Positions 1-8,531 of a stretch of DNA of 64,000 nt are shown piece after piece. The DNA comes from Ideonella sp. (GTDB taxonomy: Bacteria > Pseudomonadota > Gammaproteobacteria > Burkholderiales > Burkholderiaceae_C): positions 186,001 to 250,000 of the forward strand of contig NZ_JADJDO010000003.1 in assembly GCF_016702655.1 (NCBI RefSeq). The letters run 5' to 3'. A model generated the notes under the pieces. That model saw nothing but the letters and a program-made list of their open reading frames with translations, did not search any database and was not told where the DNA came from. The position numbers and the translations under genes are program-made. Each line of letters begins with the position of its first letter. Positions within the stretch are counted from its first letter, which is position 1.

Positions 1-40
1 TGGTGTCGAAGGCGAGCGAACCGCAGATCAGGGCAGGCAT
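1..40 (-). CDS. PfkB-family carbohydrate/adenosine kinase, N-terminus only
   Basis: Only the first 13 codons are inside the window, reading MPALICGSLAFDT on the minus strand. An opening of the form ALICGSLAFDT is typical of the PfkB-family kinases (often labelled adenosine kinase) that sit downstream of the DUF3426 gene in Burkholderiales. The gene would run off the left edge. A small hairpin at 61-77 separates it from the upstream gene. The call rests on a very short stretch plus gene order, so it is tentative. Confidence 0.5.
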   Translation of the reverse strand, partial: MPALICGSLAFDT

Positions 41-60
41 GGGCAGGGGCTTTCGGAGGT

Positions 61-77
61 GGCAGGCGGGGCCTGCC
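61..77. terminator. small perfect hairpin between DUF3426 gene and kinase
   Basis: GGCAGGC-GGG-GCCTGCC is a perfect 7-bp stem with a 3-base loop, just past the stop codon of the DUF3426 gene. No T tract follows on either strand, so it may be a weak terminator or an mRNA-stabilising stem. Confidence 0.35.
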
Positions 78-82
78 GGGCT

Positions 83-1273
83 TCAGGGGTAGAACGGCTC
101 GACGGTGTAGCCGCTCGCGCGCCGGCCCGAGGTCGTCAGCACGAGCTGCAACGGCGCTTCGGACGCCGCCGGCAGTACCGCCGCCGCCGCGACGCCGAAG
201 TCTCCCGGCGGCAGGATGCGGCGCGCGATCATCTGGCCGCCGGCGTCGGTGAGCGTGAGCTCGATCGCCGGGAAGGCGAGCGGGAACACGCCGCGATTGC
301 GCAGCACGACCGACAGCCGCACCGCGTCGCCGCCACCGGGCAGCGCATTGAGCGAGCTGCTCTCGATCACGATGTCGTCGATGCGCCGCAGCGGCTCGAT
401 GCGGCAGCCGGTAGCCTCGCACAGCGCCTGCAGGGCGGGGCGCGTTTCGGGCAGCAGCGTCACGACGAGGTCGCGGTAATGCAGCGCCACCTGCGCGCCG
501 AGCAGGGCCAGCAGCGCGAGGCTTGCCAGCGCGAGCGTCCAGCGTGCGCGCGGGCTGGCCCAGCGCGCGTCGCGCTCGGCCTTGCGCAGGAACTCGGGCG
601 GGGCTGCGTCAGCCTGCAATGGCGCCTCGGTGGGCGCAGGCGGCCGGCTGTCGGGTGCGGCTTCGAGGATGCTGTCGCCGGTGGCGATGCCTTCCTCGGC
701 CAGCAGCGCGGTGTTGAAGCGCGCGTCGGCAAAGTCGATCCGGTCCTGCTCCTCGACGCGCGAGGCCGGAGTGGCATCGAAGTCCGCTCCAGAGTTCGCG
801 CCGAAGGGCTCCGGCGGACTCTCGACGAATACCGGCTCGCGCTGTGCGGCAAACGCGGGCAAAGGCTCATGAGGAAACGCATTGGCGCCCGAACTTCCCT
901 CGACCCCCTCGGGGGGCGGGCGAGGCGACGCGTCGACTTGCGGGTGCGCTTCGGCTTCTGCTTCGGATGCAGCCGGGGTCGGCTCGGCCGCTGCCGGTTC
1001 GAAGACGGGCTCGCCATCGGCCACTGGCTCGGGCGCGCCTGGCGCCACGTCCTCGGCCAGCACGGCGGGCGCTTCGGGGGGCGGTGATGCCGGTGCTTCG
1101 GTGGTGGGAGTTGCCGCGGGCGCAGGCGACGGTTCGAGGTCGAACAGGCCTTCGAGTGCGTTGAAGACCGCGTCGCAACGGCCGCAGCGAACCCAGCCCT
1201 CGGACACCTTGAGCTGGTCCTGCACGACGCGAAACACCGTGTTGCAGGAGGTGCAGCGGGTGGCCAGGCTCAT
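83..1273 (-). CDS. zinc-ribbon membrane protein, DUF3426 family
   Basis: Protein of 396 aa. The N-terminus carries a finger with paired CxxC motifs (C7/C10 and C30/C33), the MJ0042-type zinc ribbon typical of DUF3426 proteins. Residues about 50-225 are a long Pro/Ala/Glu-rich, low-complexity linker. One transmembrane helix (LALASLALLALLGAQVAL) lies near residues 244-266, and a C-terminal DUF3426 domain follows. The layout suggests a cytoplasmic finger tethered to the inner membrane with an outer-face domain. It follows prmA with a 10-base gap and is probably co-transcribed with accB-accC-prmA. The function of the family is unknown. Part of the linker is encoded by a GC-rich repeat at 898-927. 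Confidence 0.85.
   Translation of the reverse strand: MSLATRCTSCNTVFRVVQDQLKVSEGWVRCGRCDAVFNALEGLFDLEPSPAPAATPTTEAPASPPPEAPAVLAEDVAPGAPEPVADGEPVFEPAAAEPTPAASEAEAEAHPQVDASPRPPPEGVEGSSGANAFPHEPLPAFAAQREPVFVESPPEPFGANSGADFDATPASRVEEQDRIDFADARFNTALLAEEGIATGDSILEAAPDSRPPAPTEAPLQADAAPPEFLRKAERDARWASPRARWTLALASLALLALLGAQVALHYRDLVVTLLPETRPALQALCEATGCRIEPLRRIDDIVIESSSLNALPGGGDAVRLSVVLRNRGVFPLAFPAIELTLTDAGGQMIARRILPPGDFGVAAAAVLPAASEAPLQLVLTTSGRRASGYTVEPFYP
898..927. repeat. GC-rich hairpin repeat inside the DUF3426 linker
   Basis: The stretch contains CCCCCTCGGGGGGCGGGCG, the same palindromic core seen in intergenic repeats at 7630, 10730 and 33650. Here it is translated in frame as part of the Pro-rich linker (RPPPEGVEG). 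Confidence 0.5.
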
Positions 1274-1283
1274 CGGGGGGTCA

Positions 1284-2198
1284 TCATGCCATGGCGCCGG
1301 CCGCGCCTTCGCGGCGCGCCGTCATCAGGATCCAGCCGTCCTCGCGGTCGGCGACGGCGAGCGCGCACCAGGGCGCATAGGCGGCGCTCAGCTCGTCGGC
1401 CTGGCGCTCGAGGATCCCGGCCAGCACCAGGTTGCCGCCGGCCTCGACATGGCTGCACAGCAACGGCGCGAGCAGCTTGAGCGGCGTGGCGAGGATGTTG
1501 GCCAGCACCAGCGCGTAGCCGCCCTGCGCCGCATCGGGCAGCGCGGTCGCGATCGCGACACCGTTGGCCCGTGCGTTGGCGCGCGCCGCGTCGACGGCGG
1601 CCGGATCGATGTCCACGGCATCGACCTGCAGTGCGCCGTGCATTGCCGCCGCGATGGCGAGGATGCCCGAGCCGCAGCCGTAGTCGAGCACGCGCGGCCA
1701 GGGTTGCGCCGGCGCATGGTGTGCGATCCAGCGCAGGCACATGCGCGTCGTCGGGTGGGTGCCGGTGCCGAAGGCCAGGCCCGGGTCGAGGCGGATCACG
1801 CGCCGCGCCGCGGCAGGCGCCTCGTGCCACGAGGGAACGATCCAGAACTCCGGCGTGATGGCCACCGGCTCGAACTGGGCCTGGGTGATGCGCACCCAGT
1901 CTTTGTCGGGGACTTCGACCAGGCCCTGCAACGACAGACCGGCGGCGCCGGGCTGGGCAAGCAGCAGCGTTGCCGCCGTGGTGGCCGCAGCCTCGTCGCC
2001 GAACAGCGCCAGCACGCGCGAGCGCTGCCAACCCGGGCCGGGGGCGGGCAGGCCGGGCTCGCCGAAGAGAGCCCGCTCGACGTCGGTGCCGGCGTCGGCG
2101 TCCTCGACCGAGACCGAGAGCGCACCGAGGCTGTCGATCAGCGCATCCGACACCGCCTCGACGGCGGCCTCGGGCACGAGCAACTGCAGTTCGACCAT
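1284..2198 (-). CDS. prmA: ribosomal protein L11 methyltransferase PrmA
   Basis: Protein of 304 aa, the usual PrmA length. It trimethylates ribosomal protein L11 using S-adenosylmethionine. The N-terminal substrate-recognition domain (MVELQLLVPEAAVEAVSDAL) is followed by the hallmark stretch PGLAFGTGTHPTTRMCL and the SAM-binding motif VLDYGCGSGILAIAAAM near residue 170. The catalytic-site motif VLANILATPL follows. The reading frame is open far upstream across accC, but the start at 2198 is chosen because the family signature begins there. It lies 29 bases after accC and 10 bases before the DUF3426 gene, in one minus-strand operon. Confidence 0.96.
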   Translation of the reverse strand: MVELQLLVPEAAVEAVSDALIDSLGALSVSVEDADAGTDVERALFGEPGLPAPGPGWQRSRVLALFGDEAAATTAATLLLAQPGAAGLSLQGLVEVPDKDWVRITQAQFEPVAITPEFWIVPSWHEAPAAARRVIRLDPGLAFGTGTHPTTRMCLRWIAHHAPAQPWPRVLDYGCGSGILAIAAAMHGALQVDAVDIDPAAVDAARANARANGVAIATALPDAAQGGYALVLANILATPLKLLAPLLCSHVEAGGNLVLAGILERQADELSAAYAPWCALAVADREDGWILMTARREGAAGAMA

Positions 2199-2227
2199 GG
2201 CCCCGTAGCGCGAGCGCGACGGCGCTG

Positions 2228-3577
2228 TCAGCGCCGGTGCGCGTTCATCCAGCCTTCCAGGTAGTGGATGCTGGTGCCACCCTCGATGAACTTGGCATCG
2301 ACCATCAGTTCGCGGTGGAGCGGGATGTTGGTCAGGATGCCCTCGACGACGGTCTCCGACAGCGCGATGCGCATCCGCGCCAGCGCCTGTTCGCGTGTGT
2401 CGCCGTAGGTGATGATCTTGCCGATCATCGAGTCGTAGTTGGGCGGGACGAAGTAGTTGGTGTAGGCGTGCGAATCGACGCGCACCCCCGGTCCGCCGGG
2501 CGGATGCCACATCGTGATGCGCCCCGGCGACGGCGTGAACTTGAAGGGATCCTCGGCGTTGACGCGGCATTCGATGGCGTGGCCCCGCATCTGCAGGCTG
2601 CGCTGCGTGAACGGCAGTTTCTCGCCGGCGGCGACGCGAATCTGCATCTGCACGATGTCCACGCCGGTCACCATTTCCGTCACCGGATGCTCGACCTGCA
2701 CGCGCGTGTTCATCTCGATGAAGTAGAACTCGCCGTTCTCGTACAGGAACTCGAAGGTGCCGGCGCCGCGGTAGCCGATCTTCTTGCACGCGGCGACGCA
2801 GCGCTCGCCGATGCGCTCGATCACGCGCCGCGCGATGCCCGGCGCCGGCGCCTCCTCGATGATCTTCTGGTGCCGGCGCTGCATCGAGCAGTCGCGCTCG
2901 CCGAGCCAGACCGCATTGCGGTGCGTGTCGGCCATGATCTGGATCTCGATGTGGCGCGGGTTCTGGAGAAACTTCTCCATGTAGACCTCGGGGTTGCCGA
3001 AGGCCGCGCCGGCCTCGGCGCGCGTGGTCTGCACGGCGTGCAGCAGCGCTGCCTCGGTGTGCACGACGCGCATTCCGCGCCCGCCGCCGCCGCCGGCGGC
3101 CTTGATGATCACCGGGTAGCCGATCGCGCGTGCCTGGCGGATGATCTCCTTCGGGTCGTCGGGCAGCGCACCCTCCGACCCCGGCACGCAGGGCACGCCG
3201 GAGCGGATCATGGCCTGCTTGGCGGCGACCTTGTCGCCCATGGTGCGGATCGATTCCGGTGTCGGGCCGATGAAGGTGAAGCCGCTCTTCTCGACGCGCT
3301 CGGCAAAGTCGGCGTTCTCCGACAGGAAGCCGTAGCCGGGGTGGATGGCCTCGGCATCCGTGACCTCGGCGGTCGAGATGATCGCCGGCATGTTGAGGTA
3401 GCTGTGCGCAGAGGCCGCCGGGCCGATGCACACCGCCTCGTCGGCGAGCTTGACGTACTTGGCGTCGCGGTCGGCCTCCGAGTACACGACGACCGACTTG
3501 ACGCCCATCTCGCGGCAGGCGCGCTGGATGCGCAGGGCGATCTCCCCCCGGTTGGCGATGAGAACCTTCTTGAACAT
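2228..3577 (-). CDS. accC: acetyl-CoA carboxylase biotin carboxylase subunit
   Basis: Protein of 449 aa, full length for AccC. It carboxylates the biotin on AccB using ATP and bicarbonate, the first step of fatty acid synthesis. Visible are the N-terminal MFKKVLIANRGEIALRI signature, the Gly-rich ATP-grasp loop AAGGGGGRGMRVV, the catalytic stretch EMNTRVQVEHPVTEM, and the closing region GWMNAHRR. It lies 16 bases downstream of accB and upstream of prmA, the standard betaproteobacterial arrangement. Confidence 0.98.
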   Translation of the reverse strand: MFKKVLIANRGEIALRIQRACREMGVKSVVVYSEADRDAKYVKLADEAVCIGPAASAHSYLNMPAIISTAEVTDAEAIHPGYGFLSENADFAERVEKSGFTFIGPTPESIRTMGDKVAAKQAMIRSGVPCVPGSEGALPDDPKEIIRQARAIGYPVIIKAAGGGGGRGMRVVHTEAALLHAVQTTRAEAGAAFGNPEVYMEKFLQNPRHIEIQIMADTHRNAVWLGERDCSMQRRHQKIIEEAPAPGIARRVIERIGERCVAACKKIGYRGAGTFEFLYENGEFYFIEMNTRVQVEHPVTEMVTGVDIVQMQIRVAAGEKLPFTQRSLQMRGHAIECRVNAEDPFKFTPSPGRITMWHPPGGPGVRVDSHAYTNYFVPPNYDSMIGKIITYGDTREQALARMRIALSETVVEGILTNIPLHRELMVDAKFIEGGTSIHYLEGWMNAHRR

Positions 3578-3593
3578 GGTGCGGAGCCGACCG

Positions 3594-4058
3594 TCACTCG
3601 ATGATGAACAGCGGCTGGCCGAACTCGACCGCCTGCCCGTTCTCGCACAGCATGCGCTTGATCGTGCCCGAGCTGTCGGCCTCGATCTCGTTCATGATCT
3701 TCATCGCCTCGATGATGCAGATCGGCTGGCCCTCCTTGATCGTGTCGCCGATCTCGACGAAGGGCTTTGCCCCCGGGCTCGGTGCGCGGTAGAAGGTGCC
3801 GACCATCGGCGACTTGACGACATGCCCTGCCTCCACCCCGGGTTCGGTCGCTGCAGGCGCTGCTGCAGCCGGCGCAGCGGCCAGGGCCGCTGCCGGTGGC
3901 GCAGCCGGCGCCTGCATGTAGACCGTCTGCGCCGCGGCAGGCGGGTGCACATCGGCCTTGACGATGCGGATCTTGCCTTCGGCTTCGGTGATCTCGAGCT
4001 CGGAAATGTTCGACTCGGAAACGAGATCGATCAGTGACTTGAGTTTTCGCAGGTCCAT
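3594..4058 (-). CDS. accB: acetyl-CoA carboxylase biotin carboxyl carrier protein
   Basis: Protein of 154 aa. It carries the biotin that AccC carboxylates. The N-terminal segment MDLRKLKSLIDLVSESNISE is the AccB dimerisation region. A Pro/Ala linker spans about residues 38-75, and the biotinyl domain has the invariant EAMKIMNEIEA motif with the biotin-accepting lysine at K120. The start at 4058 has a good ribosome site (GGAG about 9 bases upstream). An in-frame ATG farther upstream at 4196 gives only a basic, non-homologous extension and is rejected. It heads accB-accC-prmA. Confidence 0.97.
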   Translation of the reverse strand: MDLRKLKSLIDLVSESNISELEITEAEGKIRIVKADVHPPAAAQTVYMQAPAAPPAAALAAAPAAAAPAATEPGVEAGHVVKSPMVGTFYRAPSPGAKPFVEIGDTIKEGQPICIIEAMKIMNEIEADSSGTIKRMLCENGQAVEFGQPLFIIE

Positions 4059-4297
4059 TCGGATCTCCGGGGGAAACCGCCGACTGGCGCGGCGATGGCG
4101 CGAAAGTCGACGGTGATGCAGTGGTCCACGGCGCGATCGGTTCAACAAGATCGCATCTGCCGTGATCTGGCTCGATTTGGTAGCGATCGAATGCAAAGAG
4201 GGCGAACTATAGTGGTTTTATCAGTCCGTGCCGCACTTTCGATGTCCGCATCCGGGCAAACCCTTGTTACCGGCTATTACCCCTGCTTGATGCGAGA

Positions 4298-4848
<551 letters not shown>

Positions 4849-4849
<1 letters not shown>

Positions 4850-5448
4850 CACGCCCCCTCCTCGGCGCCACGCAGGCGGCGCAGCGCGGCCAGGTCGCCA
4901 CGGTCGGTACGGCCGCGGGCGTCGGCGCGCAACGCACCGCGCAGGTCGTCGTGGTCGAGAACGCACAGGCAGAGCGTCACCGTTTCGCCGAGCGCGGGGC
5001 AGGGCGCGTCGACGATCAGCAGGTCGACCTCGTCGCCGCGCGGGCCGCGCTCGCTGCCGACCTCGAAGCGCAGGCCGAGGTTGATGAGCGCGATCTCGGC
5101 CGCCTTGGCATCGTCGCAGTAGAGCTGCAGCCGCACCGGGTTCAGGCGCGTCGCCGTGCCACGCCAGACCGCGCCGGTGAGATGGGGCCGGAACTGGGCC
5201 AGGCGCTCCATCCAGCGCGCGGCCAGGTCGCGCAGCGCGGCGAGTTCGGCCGGCTGGGTGTCGGCGCGGAAAAGCTCGAGGTAGGCGCGGACCTCGTCTT
5301 CGACGGCATCGTTGTCGGGCAGCGCCGCCGACCGCGCGCCGCCCAGCAAGCGCGCGGCCTTGCGCTTGGCCGGGCCGTACTCCATGCCTTCCTCGACCAC
5401 GAGCCGGGCGGCGGTGCTGGCGATCTCGGCCGCAAAGTTGGTGTTCAC
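4849..5448 (-). CDS. conserved hypothetical protein, translationally coupled to TlpA-like gene
   Basis: Protein of 199 aa with no signal peptide or membrane helix. I do not recognise a catalytic motif. The N-terminal part is helical, with the basic stretch EEGMEYGPAKRKAARLLGGAR, and an acidic-rich middle follows (NDAVEDEVRAYLELF). The C-terminal half looks like an alpha/beta domain (VRLQLYCDDAKAAEIALINL, DEVDLLIVDAPCP, TLCLCVLDHDDLRGAL). The start codon is GTG. A TAGAAT box lies 6 bases upstream with no Shine-Dalgarno, suggesting a leaderless message. Database labels for similar Burkholderiales proteins are inconsistent, and I assign no function. Confidence 0.75.
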
Positions 5449-5454
5449 CGGCAG

Positions 5455-5460
5455 ATTCTA
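5455..5460 (-). promoter_or_regulatory. TAGAAT -10 box 6 bases before a GTG start
   Basis: On the minus strand TAGAAT is followed by 6 bases and then the GTG start of the 199-aa gene. It lies at the very edge of the poly-G tract, so any -35 region is unreadable. Confidence 0.4.
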
Positions 5461-5796
<336 letters not shown>

Positions 5797-6534
5797 TCAC
5801 GGCAGCTCGACGGCCCCCATGCGCGCGGCGACCGTTCCCGCGCGGTCGAGCACGTAGGGCGACGCGGGGCGCTTCTCGAAACGCTTGGGCGCGGGCAGCA
5901 TCACTGCCAGGCGCGCCGCCTGCAGCGCGCCGAGGCGGTCGGCGTCGACATGAAAGTAGTGCCGCGCCGCCGCCTGGGCGCCGAACAGGCCTTCGCCCCA
6001 CTCGACGTTGTTGAGGTAGATCTCCAGGATGCGCCGCTTGGACAGCAGGCCCTCGAGCATCATCGTCAGCACGAACTCCTGGCCCTTGCGGGCGAAATTG
6101 CGCTCGCCCGACAGGAACAGGTTCTTGGCCAGCTGCTGCGTGATCGTCGAGCCGCCGACGAGTTTCGCGCGCGCAACGGGCCGGGCCGCGGCCTGGCCGG
6201 CGTTGATGCGCTCGGCGCGCGCCTCGGCGCGCTGGTTGCGCTCCCAGGCGGCCTCGAGCGCGTCCCACTCGACGCCGGTGTGGTCGGCGAAGCGCGCATC
6301 CTCCGAGGCGATCACCGCGCGCTTGAGCGCGTCGCCGAGCCGGTCGTAGGGGCGCCAGGCCTGGCTCCATTCGACGCTGCGCTTCTCGACGGCGAGGCGC
6401 CAGATCTCCGAGCGCTGGAAGGTCGTGCTCTGTGGATCGACGACGATCATCAGCGCCACCCGGGCCAGGAAGTAGAGCTGCAGCGCCAGGCCGCACAGCA
6501 GCAGCAGCGCGGCCAGGCGCCAGGCCGAGCGCAT
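5797..6534 (-). CDS. mtgA: monofunctional biosynthetic peptidoglycan transglycosylase
   Basis: Protein of 245 aa, normal for MtgA. It polymerises lipid II into glycan strands at the outer face of the inner membrane. An N-terminal membrane anchor (about residues 4-30) precedes a GT51 domain with the catalytic-glutamate motif SEDARFADHTGVEW and the second signature GGSTITQQLAKNLFLSGER. RKGQEFVLTMMLEGLLSKRRILEIYLN follows in pieces of the expected order. The start overlaps the aroE stop by one base (TGATG). The stop codon abuts the poly-G tract, but the protein ends where the family usually ends, so it looks complete. Confidence 0.95.
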   Translation of the reverse strand: MRSAWRLAALLLLCGLALQLYFLARVALMIVVDPQSTTFQRSEIWRLAVEKRSVEWSQAWRPYDRLGDALKRAVIASEDARFADHTGVEWDALEAAWERNQRAEARAERINAGQAAARPVARAKLVGGSTITQQLAKNLFLSGERNFARKGQEFVLTMMLEGLLSKRRILEIYLNNVEWGEGLFGAQAAARHYFHVDADRLGALQAARLAVMLPAPKRFEKRPASPYVLDRAGTVAARMGAVELP

Positions 6535-7370
6535 CACAGCGTGCTGTCCCAGCGCTCGCGCAGCGCGGCCAGTACCGGCGCCGTGGCCGGCTCCACGCCG
6601 CGCCAGAGCAGGAAGGCCTCGGCCGCCTGCTCGACGAGCATCCCGAGGCCGTCGCGGCCGCGCGCCCCGTGCGAGCGCGCCCAGTCGACGAAGGGCTGCG
6701 CGAGTGGACCGTACATCATGTCGATCGCCAACGCGCCCGGTGCAAGCACGCGCGCCGCCACCGGCACCCCGCCCTGCGCGAGACTGCTCGCCGACGCGTT
6801 GACGACGATGTCGAAGCCTGTGCCGCAGTCGGCCAGGCCGCAGGCACGCAGGTCCACACCCTGTTGCGCGGCCAGCGCCGCGTGGCGGGCGGCGAGCGAA
6901 CGCGCCTTGGCCGGGGTGCGGTTGGCGAGCACGACCTCGGCCGGCCGGGCGCGCAGCAGCGGCCCGAGCGCACCTGCCGCCGCGCCGCCGGCACCGACGA
7001 GCAGCACGCGTGCGCCCGCAAGCGGGGTTGCCTCGTTGCGCTCGATGTCGCGCACCAGCCCTGCGCCGTCGGTGTTGTCGGCGAGCCAGCTCCCGGCGTC
7101 GAAGCGCAGCACGTTGGCCGCCCCCGCAAGCGCGGCGCGCCCGGTCACCTGCGCCGCCAGGCGCGGGGCCTCGAACTTGAACGGCACGGTGACGTTGCAG
7201 CCGCGTCCGCCCTCGGCGGCAAAGCGCCGCACGGTGGCCTCGAAGTCGCCTGCGTCGCAGCGCAGCCGCTCGTAGGCGAGCGCCTGCCCGGTCGCGCGCG
7301 CGAACGCGGCATGGATGTAAGGCGAGCGGCTGTGCGCGACCGGATTGCCGATGACGGCGTAGCGATCCAT
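6534..7370 (-). CDS. aroE: shikimate dehydrogenase
   Basis: Protein of 278 aa. It reduces 3-dehydroshikimate with NADPH in aromatic amino acid synthesis. Visible are the substrate motif NPVAHSRSPYIHAAFA, the catalytic-lysine segment NVTVPFKFEA, the NTDGAGLVRDIE aspartate motif, and a Rossmann loop VLLVGAGGAAAGAL. It is translationally coupled to mtgA downstream. Upstream lies a 299-base repeat-filled gap. Confidence 0.96.
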   Translation of the reverse strand: MDRYAVIGNPVAHSRSPYIHAAFARATGQALAYERLRCDAGDFEATVRRFAAEGGRGCNVTVPFKFEAPRLAAQVTGRAALAGAANVLRFDAGSWLADNTDGAGLVRDIERNEATPLAGARVLLVGAGGAAAGALGPLLRARPAEVVLANRTPAKARSLAARHAALAAQQGVDLRACGLADCGTGFDIVVNASASSLAQGGVPVAARVLAPGALAIDMMYGPLAQPFVDWARSHGARGRDGLGMLVEQAAEAFLLWRGVEPATAPVLAALRERWDSTL

Positions 7371-7669
7371 TCAGGCCTCCCGCCAGCCCGCCAAGGGCCA
7401 CGAGGGGGCCCCTGCGTGGCCCACGGACGCCTGCGCCGCCTTGGGGGGCAGCGCACGCAGCGAGCTTGGGGGTCGGTTCACTTCAGTTGCTCCACCGCGC
7501 ATCGCGCGACCCGCGACGCATGAAACCAGGTTCCCCGGGGGACCGGTCGCCGCAGGCGACCAGGGGGCGCGGCGGTGATAGCGCGCCGAGCCCGATCCGG
7601 GTTTCCCGGTCGGGTTCGGTGCCCCCTCGGGGGGCGGCCGCCAGACGGCCGGGGGTGGTCAGCTTCACT
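7371..7669. repeat. gap filled with GC-rich hairpin repeats
   Basis: There is no gene here. The stretch holds at least two repeat copies. One at about 7380-7479 ends in a G6 run, then CAGCGCACGCAGCGAGCTTGGGGG, a variant of the core at 10730 and 33650. The other at about 7527-7660 contains GGTCGCC-GCA-GGCGACC (a perfect 7-bp hairpin), a near-palindrome around GGTTCCCCGGGGGACC, and CCCCCTCGGGGGGCGGCC. A 61-codon open frame across the second copy is judged spurious. Confidence 0.7.
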
Positions 7670-8524
7670 TCAAGGCGTCGCGCTGAGCGTTGTCTCGAGC
7701 CCCTCGTCGCGCGTGAAGCGAAAGCGCGACGTGATCACGAGCTGGTCGGCCTTGCGGCGCATCGCGGCCGTGAACGGGCCGAAGGGCGCTGCGGCATGGA
7801 CGATCGCGACTGCGCGCCGGTCGAGCACGGCGGAGCTCGACGCACGCACGATGTCGGTCTCGACGACGCGGCCGTCGGCGTCGATGGTGATGTTCATCGT
7901 CAGCTCGCCGTAGAGCTTGCGGCCCTGGTGCTCGGGGAAGTTGCGCGTGCCGCGTTCCTCGATCTTGCGCCGCAGGCCGTCGTAATACAGCGCATAGAGT
8001 TCCTCGCGCGTGGCCGGGCTGATGTAGCGCTTCTTCGGGCGTGCGTTCTCCTCGTTCACGCGACGCTCGATCTCGGCCAGCATGCGAACGAGCTGGCGCC
8101 GGCGTTCTTCCTGCGCGCGCGCGTCGGGTGCGCCAGCGTCGCGCTGCGGGTCGGGCTGGTCGAGCACCGCAAGCTCGCGCCGCAGGTGGGCAAGCAACTG
8201 GGCCTGGGCCTGCTGAAGCTGCTCGATCTGCTTGCGCGCCTCGTCGCTCGCGTTGCCGGTCTCGACCGTTACGGCCGGCGGCAGCGGCGAAGTGGCGCGC
8301 CCGCGTTCGGCCTCTCCGCCGCCGGCCAGGTTGACCTGCGCGATCGCCTGCGGCTTGGCGGGGGCCTCGCCGGCCTTGGCGTTGACGAGCACGACCTCGA
8401 GCGGCGTGTCCTGGAACACGCGGTTGAAGCCCTCGGGATCGACGAAGCGCACCGCGAGCAGGCCGGCATGAACCGCCAGCGACGCAGCGAGCGCGATCTG
8501 CAGGCTGGACAGGCGCGCGAGCAT
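7670..8524 (-). CDS. TonB-like energy-transducing periplasmic protein
   Basis: Protein of 284 aa from the MLARLSSLQ start. One N-terminal membrane helix (about residues 7-25, IALAASLAVHAGLLAV) is followed by a Glu/Gln-rich, probably helical spacer (ARKQIEQLQQAQAQLLAHLR). A C-terminal TonB-type domain follows (LYGELTMNITIDADGRVVET, then VLDRRAVAIVHAAAPFGPF). No ExbB/ExbD lies beside it. An upstream ATG at 8572 would overlap the RNase gene by 41 bases; the start at 8524 leaves 7 bases. TonB-like or TolA-like function cannot be separated on sequence alone. Confidence 0.85.
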   Translation of the reverse strand: MLARLSSLQIALAASLAVHAGLLAVRFVDPEGFNRVFQDTPLEVVLVNAKAGEAPAKPQAIAQVNLAGGGEAERGRATSPLPPAVTVETGNASDEARKQIEQLQQAQAQLLAHLRRELAVLDQPDPQRDAGAPDARAQEERRRQLVRMLAEIERRVNEENARPKKRYISPATREELYALYYDGLRRKIEERGTRNFPEHQGRKLYGELTMNITIDADGRVVETDIVRASSSAVLDRRAVAIVHAAAPFGPFTAAMRRKADQLVITSRFRFTRDEGLETTLSATP

Positions 8525-8531
8525 GCGTCGG

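Noticed and set aside
3578..3604. Extension of prmA and accC frames through each other
   Set aside because: The prmA frame stays open across accC, but family alignment places the prmA start at 2198.
7483..7668. 61-codon minus-strand frame upstream of aroE
   Set aside because: Lies wholly within hairpin repeats and resembles no protein.
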